Positions 26,709-35,581 of a DNA stretch of 64,000 nucleotides are shown piece after piece. The DNA comes from Glaciecola sp048820975. Lineage in GTDB: Bacteria; Pseudomonadota; Gammaproteobacteria; Enterobacterales; Alteromonadaceae. The first letter of the stretch is position 1, and each line of letters opens with the position of its first letter. The notes beneath the pieces were generated by a model. It was not told the DNA's origin. It was given only the letters and a program-made list of their open reading frames with translations, and searched no databases. The stretch spans positions 310,001 through 374,000 of the forward strand of contig NZ_JBMEUF010000001.1 of assembly GCF_048820975.1 (NCBI RefSeq). The letters run 5' to 3'. The position numbers were made by a program, and so were the translations under genes.

Positions 26709-29163
26709 AACTACCTATTATGTTTATGCCTTTATACTTGCCTTTTTTGTTGCATATAGCAGTTATGCTCAGCCAAATCAGCGCAAGCTTATAAGTGCGC
26801 AGTATACAAAACAGTATGTTGAACTGCAGCTAAGTGATGGGCCGGTTCGAATTACGCCCTTAAATGAGGGGACGGTAGAGGTTTTCTACCAACCGAAAGG
26901 GGTAGGTCAGCTTCCATCATTTGCTTTGCCAGAAAACCCTACGCATTTTAAAGACACCCAATGGAATATTGTTGAGGAGGGATACGAACTGATTCTTCCC
27001 AATTTGCGGATACATATTCAAAGCAAGCCCTACAAATTAAGTTATTACAATAACAGTGGTTTGTTAAGTGAAGAAGAGGTGGGTTTGTTTCACTATGAAA
27101 CGCTTCGCGGATTTCGATTTTCATTAAATGATAATGAAAAGATTATGGGCGGCGGCCAACGAGTATTAGGTATGGACCGCCGAGGTCATCGTTTACCTTT
27201 ATATAATAAAGCGCACTACGGCTACAACGGCGAATCGAAGCAAATGTATTATGGCTTGCCTGCCATTATGTCTGATAAAACCTACATTATTGCATTTGAT
27301 AATTCAGCCAATGGATATTTAGACATTGGTCATACACAAACTAACGTACTGCAATTTGAAGCAGATGCAGGGCGTACCTCGTATATTTTTAGCGCGGGTA
27401 ACAACTATAAGGAGCTTATAGAAACCTTTGTTGATGCAACGGGCAAACAACCATTGCCTCCGCGGTGGGCGCTTGGCAATTATGCATCTCGCTTTGGGTA
27501 TAAAAGCCAGCAGGAAGTATTAGATACCATAGGTTTGTTTAAAGAAAAGGGCTTTCCAGTTGACGCAGTAGTGCTTGATCTTTATTGGTTTGGGGCCGAC
27601 ATAAAAGGTCATATGGGAAATTTATCATGGGATAAAGCGAATTGGCCTGAGCCTGAAAAAATGATTAAAACCTTAAGTGATCAAGGCGTTAAAACCATTT
27701 TAATTACAGAGCCATTTATACTGTCAAGCTCAAGCCAATGGGAAAGCGCTGTTAATAATCAAGCCTTAAGTAAAACACCATCGGGCGAACCTAAACGTTT
27801 TGATTTTTATTTTGGCAATACAGGTTTAGTGGATGTATTTGATGAAAATGCACAAGATTGGTTTTGGCAATTTTACGAAAAACTTAATCAACAAGGTGTT
27901 GCTGGCTGGTGGGGAGATTTAGGCGAGCCTGAGGTGCATCCAGCTGATGCTCTTCATAATTTTAACGGGGCGATGCATACCGCTAACGAACTGCACAATG
28001 CTTATGGACACACTTGGGCCAAAATGGTGTACAACAAACAGTTACAAAGCCGACCAAACGAGCGGCCTTTTATTATGATGCGTTCTGGCTTCATTGGCAG
28101 TCAGCGATATGCCATGGTGCCATGGACCGGAGATGTAGAACGCTCTTGGGGAGGGCTTAAGACTCAAGTTGAACTTGCCTTACAAATGAGCATATTTGGA
28201 TTAGCATACACCCATTCAGATTTAGGTGGGTTCGCTGGCGGTGATATCTTTGATGCACCGTTATATATTCGCTGGCTACAATATGGTGTATTCCAACCGG
28301 TTTATAGGCCTCATGCACAAGACCATATTGCGCCTGAGCCAGTATTCCACGATGAAACTACCCAGGGAATGGTTCGAGAATACGTAAAGTTACGCTACCG
28401 CATGCTGCCATATAATTATTCATTGAGCATGCAAAACTCACTCAGCGGCTTACCTATGATGCGTCCGCTATTCATAGATTATCCGCAACAAGCTATAGAA
28501 CGAACTGACGCTTATATGTGGGGCGATGCATTTTTAGTTGCTCCTATAGTGGAGCAGGGTGAGCTATCAAAAATCGTAAATCTACCACAGGGATTCTGGT
28601 TTAATTATTGGACTGATACTATTTACGAAGGTGGTAAATCACATACCATTGATGCGCCTTTAAATGAATTGCCGGTGATGGTCAAAGCGGGTTCGTTTGT
28701 GCCCATGGTAAATGATATTAACAATACCGAAGCATATTCTACTAAAGATTTACACGTGCATTACTATCATCATAGCAGCGTCTTAAATAATACTTATGTG
28801 ATGTATGATGATGACGGTAAATCGCCTAATAGCCTTGCTAAAAAACACTTTCAAACCCTTAGTTTCAGTGCGGCAAGTCAGATAGAAACTGGCAAAGATA
28901 CTTCTGAGCATCGTAAAAATAGCTTAGCTTTGCGCTGTAAACTAGTAGGAAATTTCGAGGGCGCACCTTACCGTAGAAAGGTGAACTTTCACATTCATGG
29001 TGTAATTAAAAAACCTAGCAAGGTGTGGGTAGACAATAAACCTTATGATGTAAGTGAACAATCTACGAAAAACAAAAAGCAGGCAATTTATGATGCTAAT
29101 ACGCAATCGCTGAAAGTGACGGGTATATTGGTGTCAGACTTGAGCGTGAAACTTAAGTGGTGA
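26701..29163 (+). CDS. GH31 alpha-glucosidase or 4-alpha-glucosyltransferase
   Basis: 820 residues with signal peptide MNKTTYYVYAFILAFFVAYSSYAQ, so exported. GH31 signatures: an N-terminal beta-sandwich, GNYASRFGYKSQQEVLD at the barrel entry, FPVDAVVLDLYWFG, nucleophile Asp406 in WWGDLGEPE, acid/base Asp478 in PWTGDVERSW, and THSDLGGFAGGDIFD. The WGDLGEPE form and the extracytoplasmic location recall Cellvibrio japonicus Agd31B, an oligosaccharide 4-alpha-glucosyltransferase in maltodextrin metabolism; that activity is a reasonable but unproven guess, plain alpha-glucosidase being the alternative. AGGA seven bases before the ATG. Ends at a strong bidirectional terminator. Confidence 0.9.
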   Translation: MNKTTYYVYAFILAFFVAYSSYAQPNQRKLISAQYTKQYVELQLSDGPVRITPLNEGTVEVFYQPKGVGQLPSFALPENPTHFKDTQWNIVEEGYELILPNLRIHIQSKPYKLSYYNNSGLLSEEEVGLFHYETLRGFRFSLNDNEKIMGGGQRVLGMDRRGHRLPLYNKAHYGYNGESKQMYYGLPAIMSDKTYIIAFDNSANGYLDIGHTQTNVLQFEADAGRTSYIFSAGNNYKELIETFVDATGKQPLPPRWALGNYASRFGYKSQQEVLDTIGLFKEKGFPVDAVVLDLYWFGADIKGHMGNLSWDKANWPEPEKMIKTLSDQGVKTILITEPFILSSSSQWESAVNNQALSKTPSGEPKRFDFYFGNTGLVDVFDENAQDWFWQFYEKLNQQGVAGWWGDLGEPEVHPADALHNFNGAMHTANELHNAYGHTWAKMVYNKQLQSRPNERPFIMMRSGFIGSQRYAMVPWTGDVERSWGGLKTQVELALQMSIFGLAYTHSDLGGFAGGDIFDAPLYIRWLQYGVFQPVYRPHAQDHIAPEPVFHDETTQGMVREYVKLRYRMLPYNYSLSMQNSLSGLPMMRPLFIDYPQQAIERTDAYMWGDAFLVAPIVEQGELSKIVNLPQGFWFNYWTDTIYEGGKSHTIDAPLNELPVMVKAGSFVPMVNDINNTEAYSTKDLHVHYYHHSSVLNNTYVMYDDDGKSPNSLAKKHFQTLSFSAASQIETGKDTSEHRKNSLALRCKLVGNFEGAPYRRKVNFHIHGVIKKPSKVWVDNKPYDVSEQSTKNKKQAIYDANTQSLKVTGILVSDLSVKLKW

Positions 29164-29195
29164 TACTTGTTTGCCGCTAAACATTATTTAAAATA

Positions 29196-29225
29196 AAAAA
29201 GGCGCCTCTTATAAGGCGCCTTTCT
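29196..29225. terminator. Bidirectional terminator between GH31 and DJ-1 genes
   Basis: AAAGGCGCC and GGCGCCTTT pair around TCTTATAA; A-rich on the left and T-rich on the right, so it can serve both convergent genes. Confidence 0.85.
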
Positions 29226-29247
29226 CACAATTAAAAGAGCTTATTTT

Positions 29248-29919
29248 CTATTTAAGCAATTTAACCATAGCTTCGCCAACCGCAGCTGCACTGCTAGGGT
29301 TTTGGCCTGTCACTAAACGCTCATCCACAACAACAAACTCTTGCCATGGTTGCACTTTATTATATCGGCCGGCAGTACGCGCTAGCTTCTCTTCTAACAA
29401 GTATGGAATCTTATTGATGGTATCGTAATCAATTTCTTCTTCGCGGGTAAAACCTGTTACTGACTTATCTGCTATAAGCTTGTTACCGTTTGACAAAGTA
29501 ATTGGCAACAATCCTGCCGGACCGTGACATACAGCGCCCACTATTCCACCTTTCTCATAAACCGCTGCGCTTATAGCTGCAAATTCAGCATTATCTGCTA
29601 AATCTGAAAGTAGCCCAAATCCGCCAGGATAAAATACGGCATCGTAGTGATCTGCTGAAATTTCAGAGGCCTGTTTGGTGTTGTTGAGCTGCGCATTAAA
29701 ATCATCGTTAGCTAAAATTTCGCTATTAATCGCATCATCTTCCATGTCAGTGCCGTAAAGAGGAGCTTTTCCACCTTCAATTGATGCAAGGTCATATGTA
29801 AAACCAGCATTAGTAAAAACGTGTAGCGCATGAGTTAATTCAGGCGAAAATGTGCCATTAGCTTCGTCGGTCTCGCCAAGTGTTGCATGGTTTGTTAAAG
29901 GAATTAGTATCTTTTTCAT
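29248..29919 (-). CDS. DJ-1/PfpI family, class I glutamine-amidotransferase-like protein
   Basis: 223 residues starting MKKILIPLTNH at 29919. An open frame extends 33 residues further upstream but that part is Asn/Lys-rich and outside the family. Hsp31/DJ-1 fold with the nucleophile-elbow cysteine in GAVCHGPAGLL, the acidic residue in FSPELTHAL, and DAVFYPGGFG. Members act as glyoxalase III or protein deglycases, or are stress proteins of unclear activity. Divergent from the LysR gene 148 bases away, the usual arrangement of a target and its regulator, probably responsive to electrophile stress (inference). Confidence 0.88.
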   Translation of the reverse strand: MKKILIPLTNHATLGETDEANGTFSPELTHALHVFTNAGFTYDLASIEGGKAPLYGTDMEDDAINSEILANDDFNAQLNNTKQASEISADHYDAVFYPGGFGLLSDLADNAEFAAISAAVYEKGGIVGAVCHGPAGLLPITLSNGNKLIADKSVTGFTREEEIDYDTINKIPYLLEEKLARTAGRYNKVQPWQEFVVVDERLVTGQNPSSAAAVGEAMVKLLK

Positions 29920-30067
29920 AATATTCTCGCGTTTATTCAATGTTGCATCATAGTAATTGTTTTTCTTTGAGATGATAATATACGAAAATTGCAAATCATT
30001 ATTGCTATATGGCAACAATAGACTAGTATATTGTTAATATTTACAGGCTTGTAGCAAAAAAATCAGT

Positions 30068-30958
30068 ATGAGAAAGTTAGACAGTTTTGACGGTATCAAT
30101 GAGTTTGTGGCAGTTGCAGAGCATCAAGGTTTTTCAGCTGCGGCAAAAATACTTAATTGCAGTACAAGCCATGTTAGCCGCCAAGTAGCTAAATTAGAAG
30201 AGCGCCTCGCATGTTCTCTATTAGCAAGAACTACTCGATTAGTAAGCTTAACCCCTGATGGACAAGCGTATTACGAGCAATGTAAAGACATTGTACAAGC
30301 ATTAAGCCAGGCCAATGAACAATTACGATTTAAGCAGTATCAACTAAATGGTACTTTGCGAGTGACTGCTGCGGGTACCTTTGCCGAACAATATGTGGTT
30401 CCAGCATTAATTGACTTCGCAAAAGAGCATTTAGAATTAAACATAGACATTAACTTTAACAGCCGTAACGTTAATTTTGTGGAAGAGGGCATAGATTTCG
30501 CAATTCGCTATGGGCAACTAAGTGACTCTAGTTTAATTGCACGCCCGCTAGCAAAGCGTCCTATGATGGCGGTTTCTAGTGCACAATATTTACATGAGAA
30601 TGGCACGCCTAATTGCCCCGATGATTTAAAGCAGCACAGTTGTATTGTCGCCAACAGCGATGTTTGGCGCTTTAGTAACAAAAACACCACGTACAATGTG
30701 AAAGTAGATGGCAGATGGCGATGCAACACTGCTAGTGGTGTAGTAAATGCCTGTATTCAGGGCTTAGGTATTGCATATATGCCCAAAGCTAATTTTAATG
30801 AGGGCGTGGAGAAAAAAATGCTTGTACCTATTTTAGCTCCATATTGGAGTGCTGGTGCCAACAGTTCAATTGTATACCAAAATAAGCAATTTCTCCCTTT
30901 GCGTGCGCGCGTTGCAATTGATTACTTACTAGAACGGTTTAAAGACTGGCATGAATAA
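30068..30958 (+). CDS. LysR-family transcriptional regulator
   Basis: 296 residues. N-terminal winged helix-turn-helix (GFSAAAKILNCSTSHVSRQVAKLEERL, described by position 20-48), then a substrate-binding domain of the CrgA/AaeR-like type (VTAAGTFAEQYVVPAL, SSLIARPLAKRPM). Likely controls the divergent DJ-1 gene. The ATG at 30068 lacks a strong Shine-Dalgarno but matches the family N terminus. Confidence 0.9.
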   Translation: MRKLDSFDGINEFVAVAEHQGFSAAAKILNCSTSHVSRQVAKLEERLACSLLARTTRLVSLTPDGQAYYEQCKDIVQALSQANEQLRFKQYQLNGTLRVTAAGTFAEQYVVPALIDFAKEHLELNIDINFNSRNVNFVEEGIDFAIRYGQLSDSSLIARPLAKRPMMAVSSAQYLHENGTPNCPDDLKQHSCIVANSDVWRFSNKNTTYNVKVDGRWRCNTASGVVNACIQGLGIAYMPKANFNEGVEKKMLVPILAPYWSAGANSSIVYQNKQFLPLRARVAIDYLLERFKDWHE

Positions 30959-30968
30959 AAATAAAGCC

Positions 30969-30982
30969 TGAATACGTATGCA
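30969..30982. promoter_or_regulatory. LacI-family operator, copy 3 (sugar transporter)
   Basis: TGAATACGTATGCA, identical to copy 1, lies 97 bases before the MFS transporter start and ten bases after the LysR stop. Confidence 0.7.
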
Positions 30983-31078
30983 AGTATTTGGTCTACTGTT
31001 AATTGCCAGTTACAATCACTGGGTTTTAATTACAAATATTTAACATGCCCATCGAGTAACTTTTTAAAGAAGAGATGA

Positions 31079-32545
31079 ATGAATAAGCAACAACCTCAGT
31101 TAAGTTTTTTCCAAGTATGGAATGTCAGTTTTGGCTTTTTAGGCGTACAGTTTGGTTTCGCCTTGCAAAACGCTAACGTATCAAGAATTTTAAGTGATTT
31201 AGGCGCAGATCTTCATTCCTTATCATTATTTTGGATAGTCGCACCACTAATGGGACTCCTCGTACAACCGATTGTAGGCGCGGCTTCTGACCGAACTTGG
31301 AATAAGTTAGGGCGACGTAAACCATTTATATTAGCTGGCGCTATAGCGGCAGTAATTGGTATGGTTTTATTACCTAACGCATCTTTATTTGTTGCGTTTA
31401 TGGCGCCTATGATTTTTGGTGTGTTAATGGTCGCATTAATGGATGCTTCATTTAACGTTTGTTTCCAACCGTTTCGCTCATTGGTATCTGACATGGTACC
31501 CGCCCAGCAACGTAATGTGGGCTATTCTGTACAGTCAATTCTTATCAACATTGGGGCTGTTATAGGCTCTATTTTGCCTTTTATGCTGACCAACGTAATT
31601 GGGCTCGATAACACAGCACAAAAAGGGGAAGTTGCCAATTCTGTGGTTTGGGCTTTTTATATTGGTGCTACTGTGCTTCTTGGTACTGTACTGTGGACTG
31701 TGTTTAAAACGAAGGAATATGCCCCTAAAGATTATTATGCCTATAAAGGCTTAGACGCCAACACAGTTGAGAGTGAACTAAACACCAAAAAAGGCATGGG
31801 CGAAAAATTAACAGAGTTTTTCGCTTTGGTTAAAAATATGCCTGAAACTATGAGAGGCTTAGCACTCGTTCAATTCTTCTCATGGTTTGCTTTATTTATA
31901 ATGTGGGTTTATACCACGCCTGCCATTACGCAACATATATGGGGAGTGGAGGTAAAATGGTTTGACCCTGATTATTTAGACTCTATCAACAACGTAGTGC
32001 CGCAAGCCATTGTAGATGCGAAAGGCGCTGCGGGTGATTGGGTTGGAATTTTGTTCGCTGCCTATTCTTTATTTGCGGCAATATTTTCTATATTTTTGGC
32101 TCGTTTAGCTGATAAATTTGGTCGTAAATTAGTGTACGCGAGTTCACTATTTTTAGGCGGAATTAGCTATATTAGTTTTATGTTCTTCCAAGATCTCACG
32201 CCAACGCATGTTGATTTACTCATTACGCAAGTGACGGTACCAGCTGGTGCAGTTTCCTTAATCATTCCTATGATAGGGGTTGGCATTGCGTGGGCAGCCA
32301 TTCTTGCTATGCCATATGCCATGCTAGCGGGGGCATTACCTGCTGATAAAACCGGCGTGTATATGGGCATTTTCAATTTTACAATTGCCTTACCGCAAAT
32401 CGTTTCTGGCTTAACGGCGGGGCTAATATTAAGCGTAGTCTTTGACAATGTGGCGAGTAATATTATTGTATTAGCCGGGGTATCAATGCTGTTGGCTGGT
32501 GCGTCCGTATTTTTTGTAAAAGAAACGGTATCAGCTGCAAAGTAA
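31079..32545 (+). CDS. MFS transporter, SLC45/maltose-type sugar symporter
   Basis: 488 residues with about twelve hydrophobic helices. Characteristic of the sucrose/maltose-type branch: FGFLGVQFGFALQNANVSRI at the start, GAASDRTWNKLGRRKPFILAG after helix 2, DASFNVCFQPFRSLVSDMVP, and a second loop motif ARLADKFGRKLVY. An earlier ATG at 31075 runs straight into a stop, so 31079 is the start (AAGAAGAG upstream). Imports maltose or short maltodextrins across the inner membrane; substrate inferred from the operator upstream and the neighbouring alpha-glucan enzymes. Convergent with the LacI gene. Confidence 0.9.
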   Translation: MNKQQPQLSFFQVWNVSFGFLGVQFGFALQNANVSRILSDLGADLHSLSLFWIVAPLMGLLVQPIVGAASDRTWNKLGRRKPFILAGAIAAVIGMVLLPNASLFVAFMAPMIFGVLMVALMDASFNVCFQPFRSLVSDMVPAQQRNVGYSVQSILINIGAVIGSILPFMLTNVIGLDNTAQKGEVANSVVWAFYIGATVLLGTVLWTVFKTKEYAPKDYYAYKGLDANTVESELNTKKGMGEKLTEFFALVKNMPETMRGLALVQFFSWFALFIMWVYTTPAITQHIWGVEVKWFDPDYLDSINNVVPQAIVDAKGAAGDWVGILFAAYSLFAAIFSIFLARLADKFGRKLVYASSLFLGGISYISFMFFQDLTPTHVDLLITQVTVPAGAVSLIIPMIGVGIAWAAILAMPYAMLAGALPADKTGVYMGIFNFTIALPQIVSGLTAGLILSVVFDNVASNIIVLAGVSMLLAGASVFFVKETVSAAK

Positions 32546-32558
32546 CCCTTTAACTATG

Positions 32559-32593
32559 TTTGCCGAAATAGTGGCGTTTTCTATTTTGGCAAA
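32559..32593. terminator. Hairpin between MFS and LacI genes
   Basis: TTTGCCGAAATAG and CTATTTTGGCAAA form a 13-bp stem with one G-T pair and a 9-base loop, between two convergent stops. Confidence 0.6.
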
Positions 32594-32629
32594 TTAACAA
32601 TTAAATGAAAGTTTATGTAACCCTCGCTT

Positions 32630-33655
32630 TTAGTCTTGAATTCCGCACGACTTTCTTACCACTAAGTCAGGTTGCATAAGTATATCGTCAACCTTTTCGT
32701 TGTTGATGAGTTTGACTAAATTACTGACTAAAATTTGCCCGGCTAATTGAGTGTTTTGTTGCACCGTTGTAAGAGCGGGTGTACAAAATTCACTGATTTG
32801 AATATTGTCATATCCTACTACGGCTATGTCATCAGGAATAAGCAAACCGCGTTGCCGTATTGCACGTATTGCGCCTATTGCCATTAAATCAGATGCACAC
32901 ACAATTGCATTGGGTTGAACAGAGTCGAGTAAAATATTGGCCGCTTCGTAACCTGCGGTTTCAGTCGAAATAGCATCTACTTGAATAATGTTGTCAGGCG
33001 TTAATCCTACATATTCAATGGCTTTTACAAAACCTTCGTAGCGTGCCTTAAGTTCAGGCGCGTTGTCGCCAACGTCGCCAATAAAAGCAAAAGTTCTGTG
33101 CCCTAGCGTGAGTAAATGCTGAGTTATTATGTATCCGCCCTGAAAGTTGTCAGAGCCTATTGATACACCTGGGTGTTTATTATCGGGAGCGCCCCAACGT
33201 AAAAAATGTGTATTTTGTTCTTCTAACTGCGACAATTTGTACTCATAGTCAGTGTAACTGCCGTAACCTAATAATATTAGACCATCAGCCTTGTTGCTAT
33301 CTTCATATTCGGCATGCCAATCATCGCCTAAGTTTTGAAACGACACCAATAGATCATAACCCGCGGCGGCAGAAGCCTTTGTAATGCTACCTAGCATACT
33401 AATAAAAAATGGGTTTATAGAGGAATCATCAGAGGTAGGGTCATCAAATAATAAAAGCGCTATGGTTGAGCTTTGTTGCTTTCGTAAGTTACTAGCGCTT
33501 TTATCTACTTTATAATTGAGCTCGGCTGCGATGCGTTTTACTTTTTCGCGGGTTTCATGGTTAACTAAAGGGCTATTGTTTAATGCCCTTGACACGGTTG
33601 ATTGAGAAACGCCGGCCATATGGGCTATGTCAAATGATGTCGATTTACTTTTCAT
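32630..33655 (-). CDS. LacI-family regulator, probable maltodextrin repressor (MalR-like)
   Basis: 341 residues. N-terminal DNA-binding helix-turn-helix FDIAHMAGVSQSTVSRALNN with the hinge up to about residue 60, then a periplasmic-binding-protein-like effector domain (INPFFISMLGSI, DGLILLGYG, LGHRTFAFIGDV, IVCASDLMAIGAI, VVGYDNIQISEF, LTTVQQN). LacI proteins bind palindromes with a central CG; the three TGAATACGTATG(C/T)A sites in this window are the natural targets. No such site is seen before its own start, so it is not obviously autoregulated. Effector (maltose, maltodextrin or glucose) is inferred from the neighbours. Confidence 0.9.
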   Translation of the reverse strand: MKSKSTSFDIAHMAGVSQSTVSRALNNSPLVNHETREKVKRIAAELNYKVDKSASNLRKQQSSTIALLLFDDPTSDDSSINPFFISMLGSITKASAAAGYDLLVSFQNLGDDWHAEYEDSNKADGLILLGYGSYTDYEYKLSQLEEQNTHFLRWGAPDNKHPGVSIGSDNFQGGYIITQHLLTLGHRTFAFIGDVGDNAPELKARYEGFVKAIEYVGLTPDNIIQVDAISTETAGYEAANILLDSVQPNAIVCASDLMAIGAIRAIRQRGLLIPDDIAVVGYDNIQISEFCTPALTTVQQNTQLAGQILVSNLVKLINNEKVDDILMQPDLVVRKSCGIQD

Positions 33656-33859
33656 TTACTTCTTATTGTAAAAACGCAGTTGTTTTTTATACACTAGACT
33701 CACAAGTTAGTTCAAGCTCTAAATAGAATCGGGCTAATCTAAACTCTGACTAAATAGCTTGATATGTAAAACAAAAATAACCTTTATATCTTGTTGCAAG
33801 GTAATGATATACTCCTCGCATAAAATATAATATCTATACACTATAAGGAATGTCGCTAT

Positions 33860-35521
33860 ATGGCCGAGACTGACTACCGTCCGACCAATTTTATTCGTCA
33901 AATTATTGAAAAAGACCTTGCTTCTGGTCTTCATCAAACTGTAGCTACACGTTTTCCGCCTGAACCAAACGGCTACCTACATATGGGGCATGCAAAGTCT
34001 ATTTGCTTAAACTTTGGTGTAGCGCAAGATTATCAAGGTAGCTGTAATTTACGTTTCGATGATACTAACCCTGAAAAAGAAAACATTGATTATGTTAATT
34101 CTATTAAAAATGACGTGTCATGGTTAGGTTTCTCTTGGAACGATGAAGAGAAATATTCGTCAAACTATTTTGATCAGTTATATGGCTTCGCCGTTGAATT
34201 GATTGAAAAAGGTCTTGCCTACGTTGATTTCAACAATCAAGAAAAAATGCGTGAATTACGCGGCACTTTAACAGCTCCAGGCGTTAACAGTGAATATCGA
34301 GATACGTCTGTAGAAGAAAACCTAGCGCATTTTGAGAAGATGCGCATGGGTGAATATAAAGAAGGTGAATGTAGTTTACGCGCTAAAATTGATATGAGCT
34401 CGGCTTTCATGTGCATGCGTGATCCTGTTATTTATCGCGTACGTTTTGCGCATCATCACCAAACGGGCGACAAGTGGTGCATTTATCCAATGTACGATTT
34501 TACGCATTGTATTTCAGATGCAATAGAGGGGATAACCCATTCCCTTTGTACCTTAGAGTTTCAAGATAACAGGCGTTTGTACGATTGGGTAATTGAAAAC
34601 ATCAGTATTGATTGCACACCTCGTCAGTACGAATTCAGCCGCCTAAATGTTGAATACACGGTACTAAGCAAACGTAAATTAATTCAGTTAGTCGACGAAG
34701 GCCATGTGGCAGGTTGGGATGACCCTCGTATGCCAACTATTGCGGGTATTCGCCGCAGAGGTTACACCGCCGCTTCTATTCGTGAGTTTTGCAAACGAAT
34801 AGGGGTTACAAAGATGGATAACATGGTTGAAATGAGCATGTTAGAAGCGTGTATTCGTGATGAACTAAATGAAACCGCACCGCGCAGAATGGCGGTGTTA
34901 GATCCTATTAAAGTGGTTATTGAAAATTACCCTGAAGATAAAGTTGAAATTTTGTCGGCGCCTAATCATCCGAACAATGAAGAAATGGGTAATCGCGATA
35001 TTTATTTTAGTAAAACTTTATACATCGAAGCTGACGATTTTAGAGAATCGGCCAACAAAAAATTTAAACGTTTAGTGATAGGTAAAGAAGTGCGTTTACG
35101 TAACGCTTATTACCTTAAAGCCGAGCGTTTTGACGAAGACGAAAATGGAAAGGTGACTTGCGTTTATTGTACTTACGATCCTGACACGCTGGGCAAAGAC
35201 CCAGAAGACAGAAAAGCGAAAGGCGTAATTCATTGGGTAAGTGCAAGTCATGGTGTTCCTGCGAAAGTAAGGCTTTACGATCGCTTATTCACCGTTCCTA
35301 ATCCAGCGGCAGCTGATGACTTTACAGCGTGTATTAATGCAGACTCATTACAAACGGTATCGGCTGTAGTAGAGGCATCATTAAAAGGCGTGAGTTCATT
35401 GAGTGGGTTTCAGTTTGAAAGAACGGGTTACTTCAGCGTAGATATTGATAGCACCGATGACTCACTTGTTTTTAATCGCACTGTAGGCTTGCGCGACACG
35501 TGGGCAAAAGTAAGTAATTAA
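33860..35521 (+). CDS. glnS: Glutaminyl-tRNA synthetase
   Basis: 553 residues, as in E. coli (554). Class I synthetase: PPEPNGYLHMGHAKS (HIGH-type motif), KMSKR-type loop as VLSKRKL, the GlnRS-specific DEHVAGWDDPRMPT-like segment (VAGWDDPRMPTIAGIRRRG) and a two-barrel anticodon-binding C terminus. Essential gene, charges tRNA-Gln. Monocistronic by appearance, with a symmetrical terminator downstream. Confidence 0.97.
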   Translation: MAETDYRPTNFIRQIIEKDLASGLHQTVATRFPPEPNGYLHMGHAKSICLNFGVAQDYQGSCNLRFDDTNPEKENIDYVNSIKNDVSWLGFSWNDEEKYSSNYFDQLYGFAVELIEKGLAYVDFNNQEKMRELRGTLTAPGVNSEYRDTSVEENLAHFEKMRMGEYKEGECSLRAKIDMSSAFMCMRDPVIYRVRFAHHHQTGDKWCIYPMYDFTHCISDAIEGITHSLCTLEFQDNRRLYDWVIENISIDCTPRQYEFSRLNVEYTVLSKRKLIQLVDEGHVAGWDDPRMPTIAGIRRRGYTAASIREFCKRIGVTKMDNMVEMSMLEACIRDELNETAPRRMAVLDPIKVVIENYPEDKVEILSAPNHPNNEEMGNRDIYFSKTLYIEADDFRESANKKFKRLVIGKEVRLRNAYYLKAERFDEDENGKVTCVYCTYDPDTLGKDPEDRKAKGVIHWVSASHGVPAKVRLYDRLFTVPNPAAADDFTACINADSLQTVSAVVEASLKGVSSLSGFQFERTGYFSVDIDSTDDSLVFNRTVGLRDTWAKVSN

Positions 35522-35536
35522 GACAAAGTTAAGTTT

Positions 35537-35575
35537 ACTAAACGTGGCTAATTGCTTATTTAAGCCACGTTTAGT
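35537..35575. terminator. Bidirectional hairpin between glnS and yciK
   Basis: ACTAAACGTGGCT (35537-35549) and AGCCACGTTTAGT (35563-35575) form a perfect 13-bp stem between convergent genes. T-tract is short. Confidence 0.65.
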
Positions 35576-35581
35576 GAAACC

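Noticed and set aside
33783..33831. Promoter candidates before glnS (TATACT 33808, TATAAT 33826)
   Set aside because: No -35 hexamer at a proper distance from either; not supportable.
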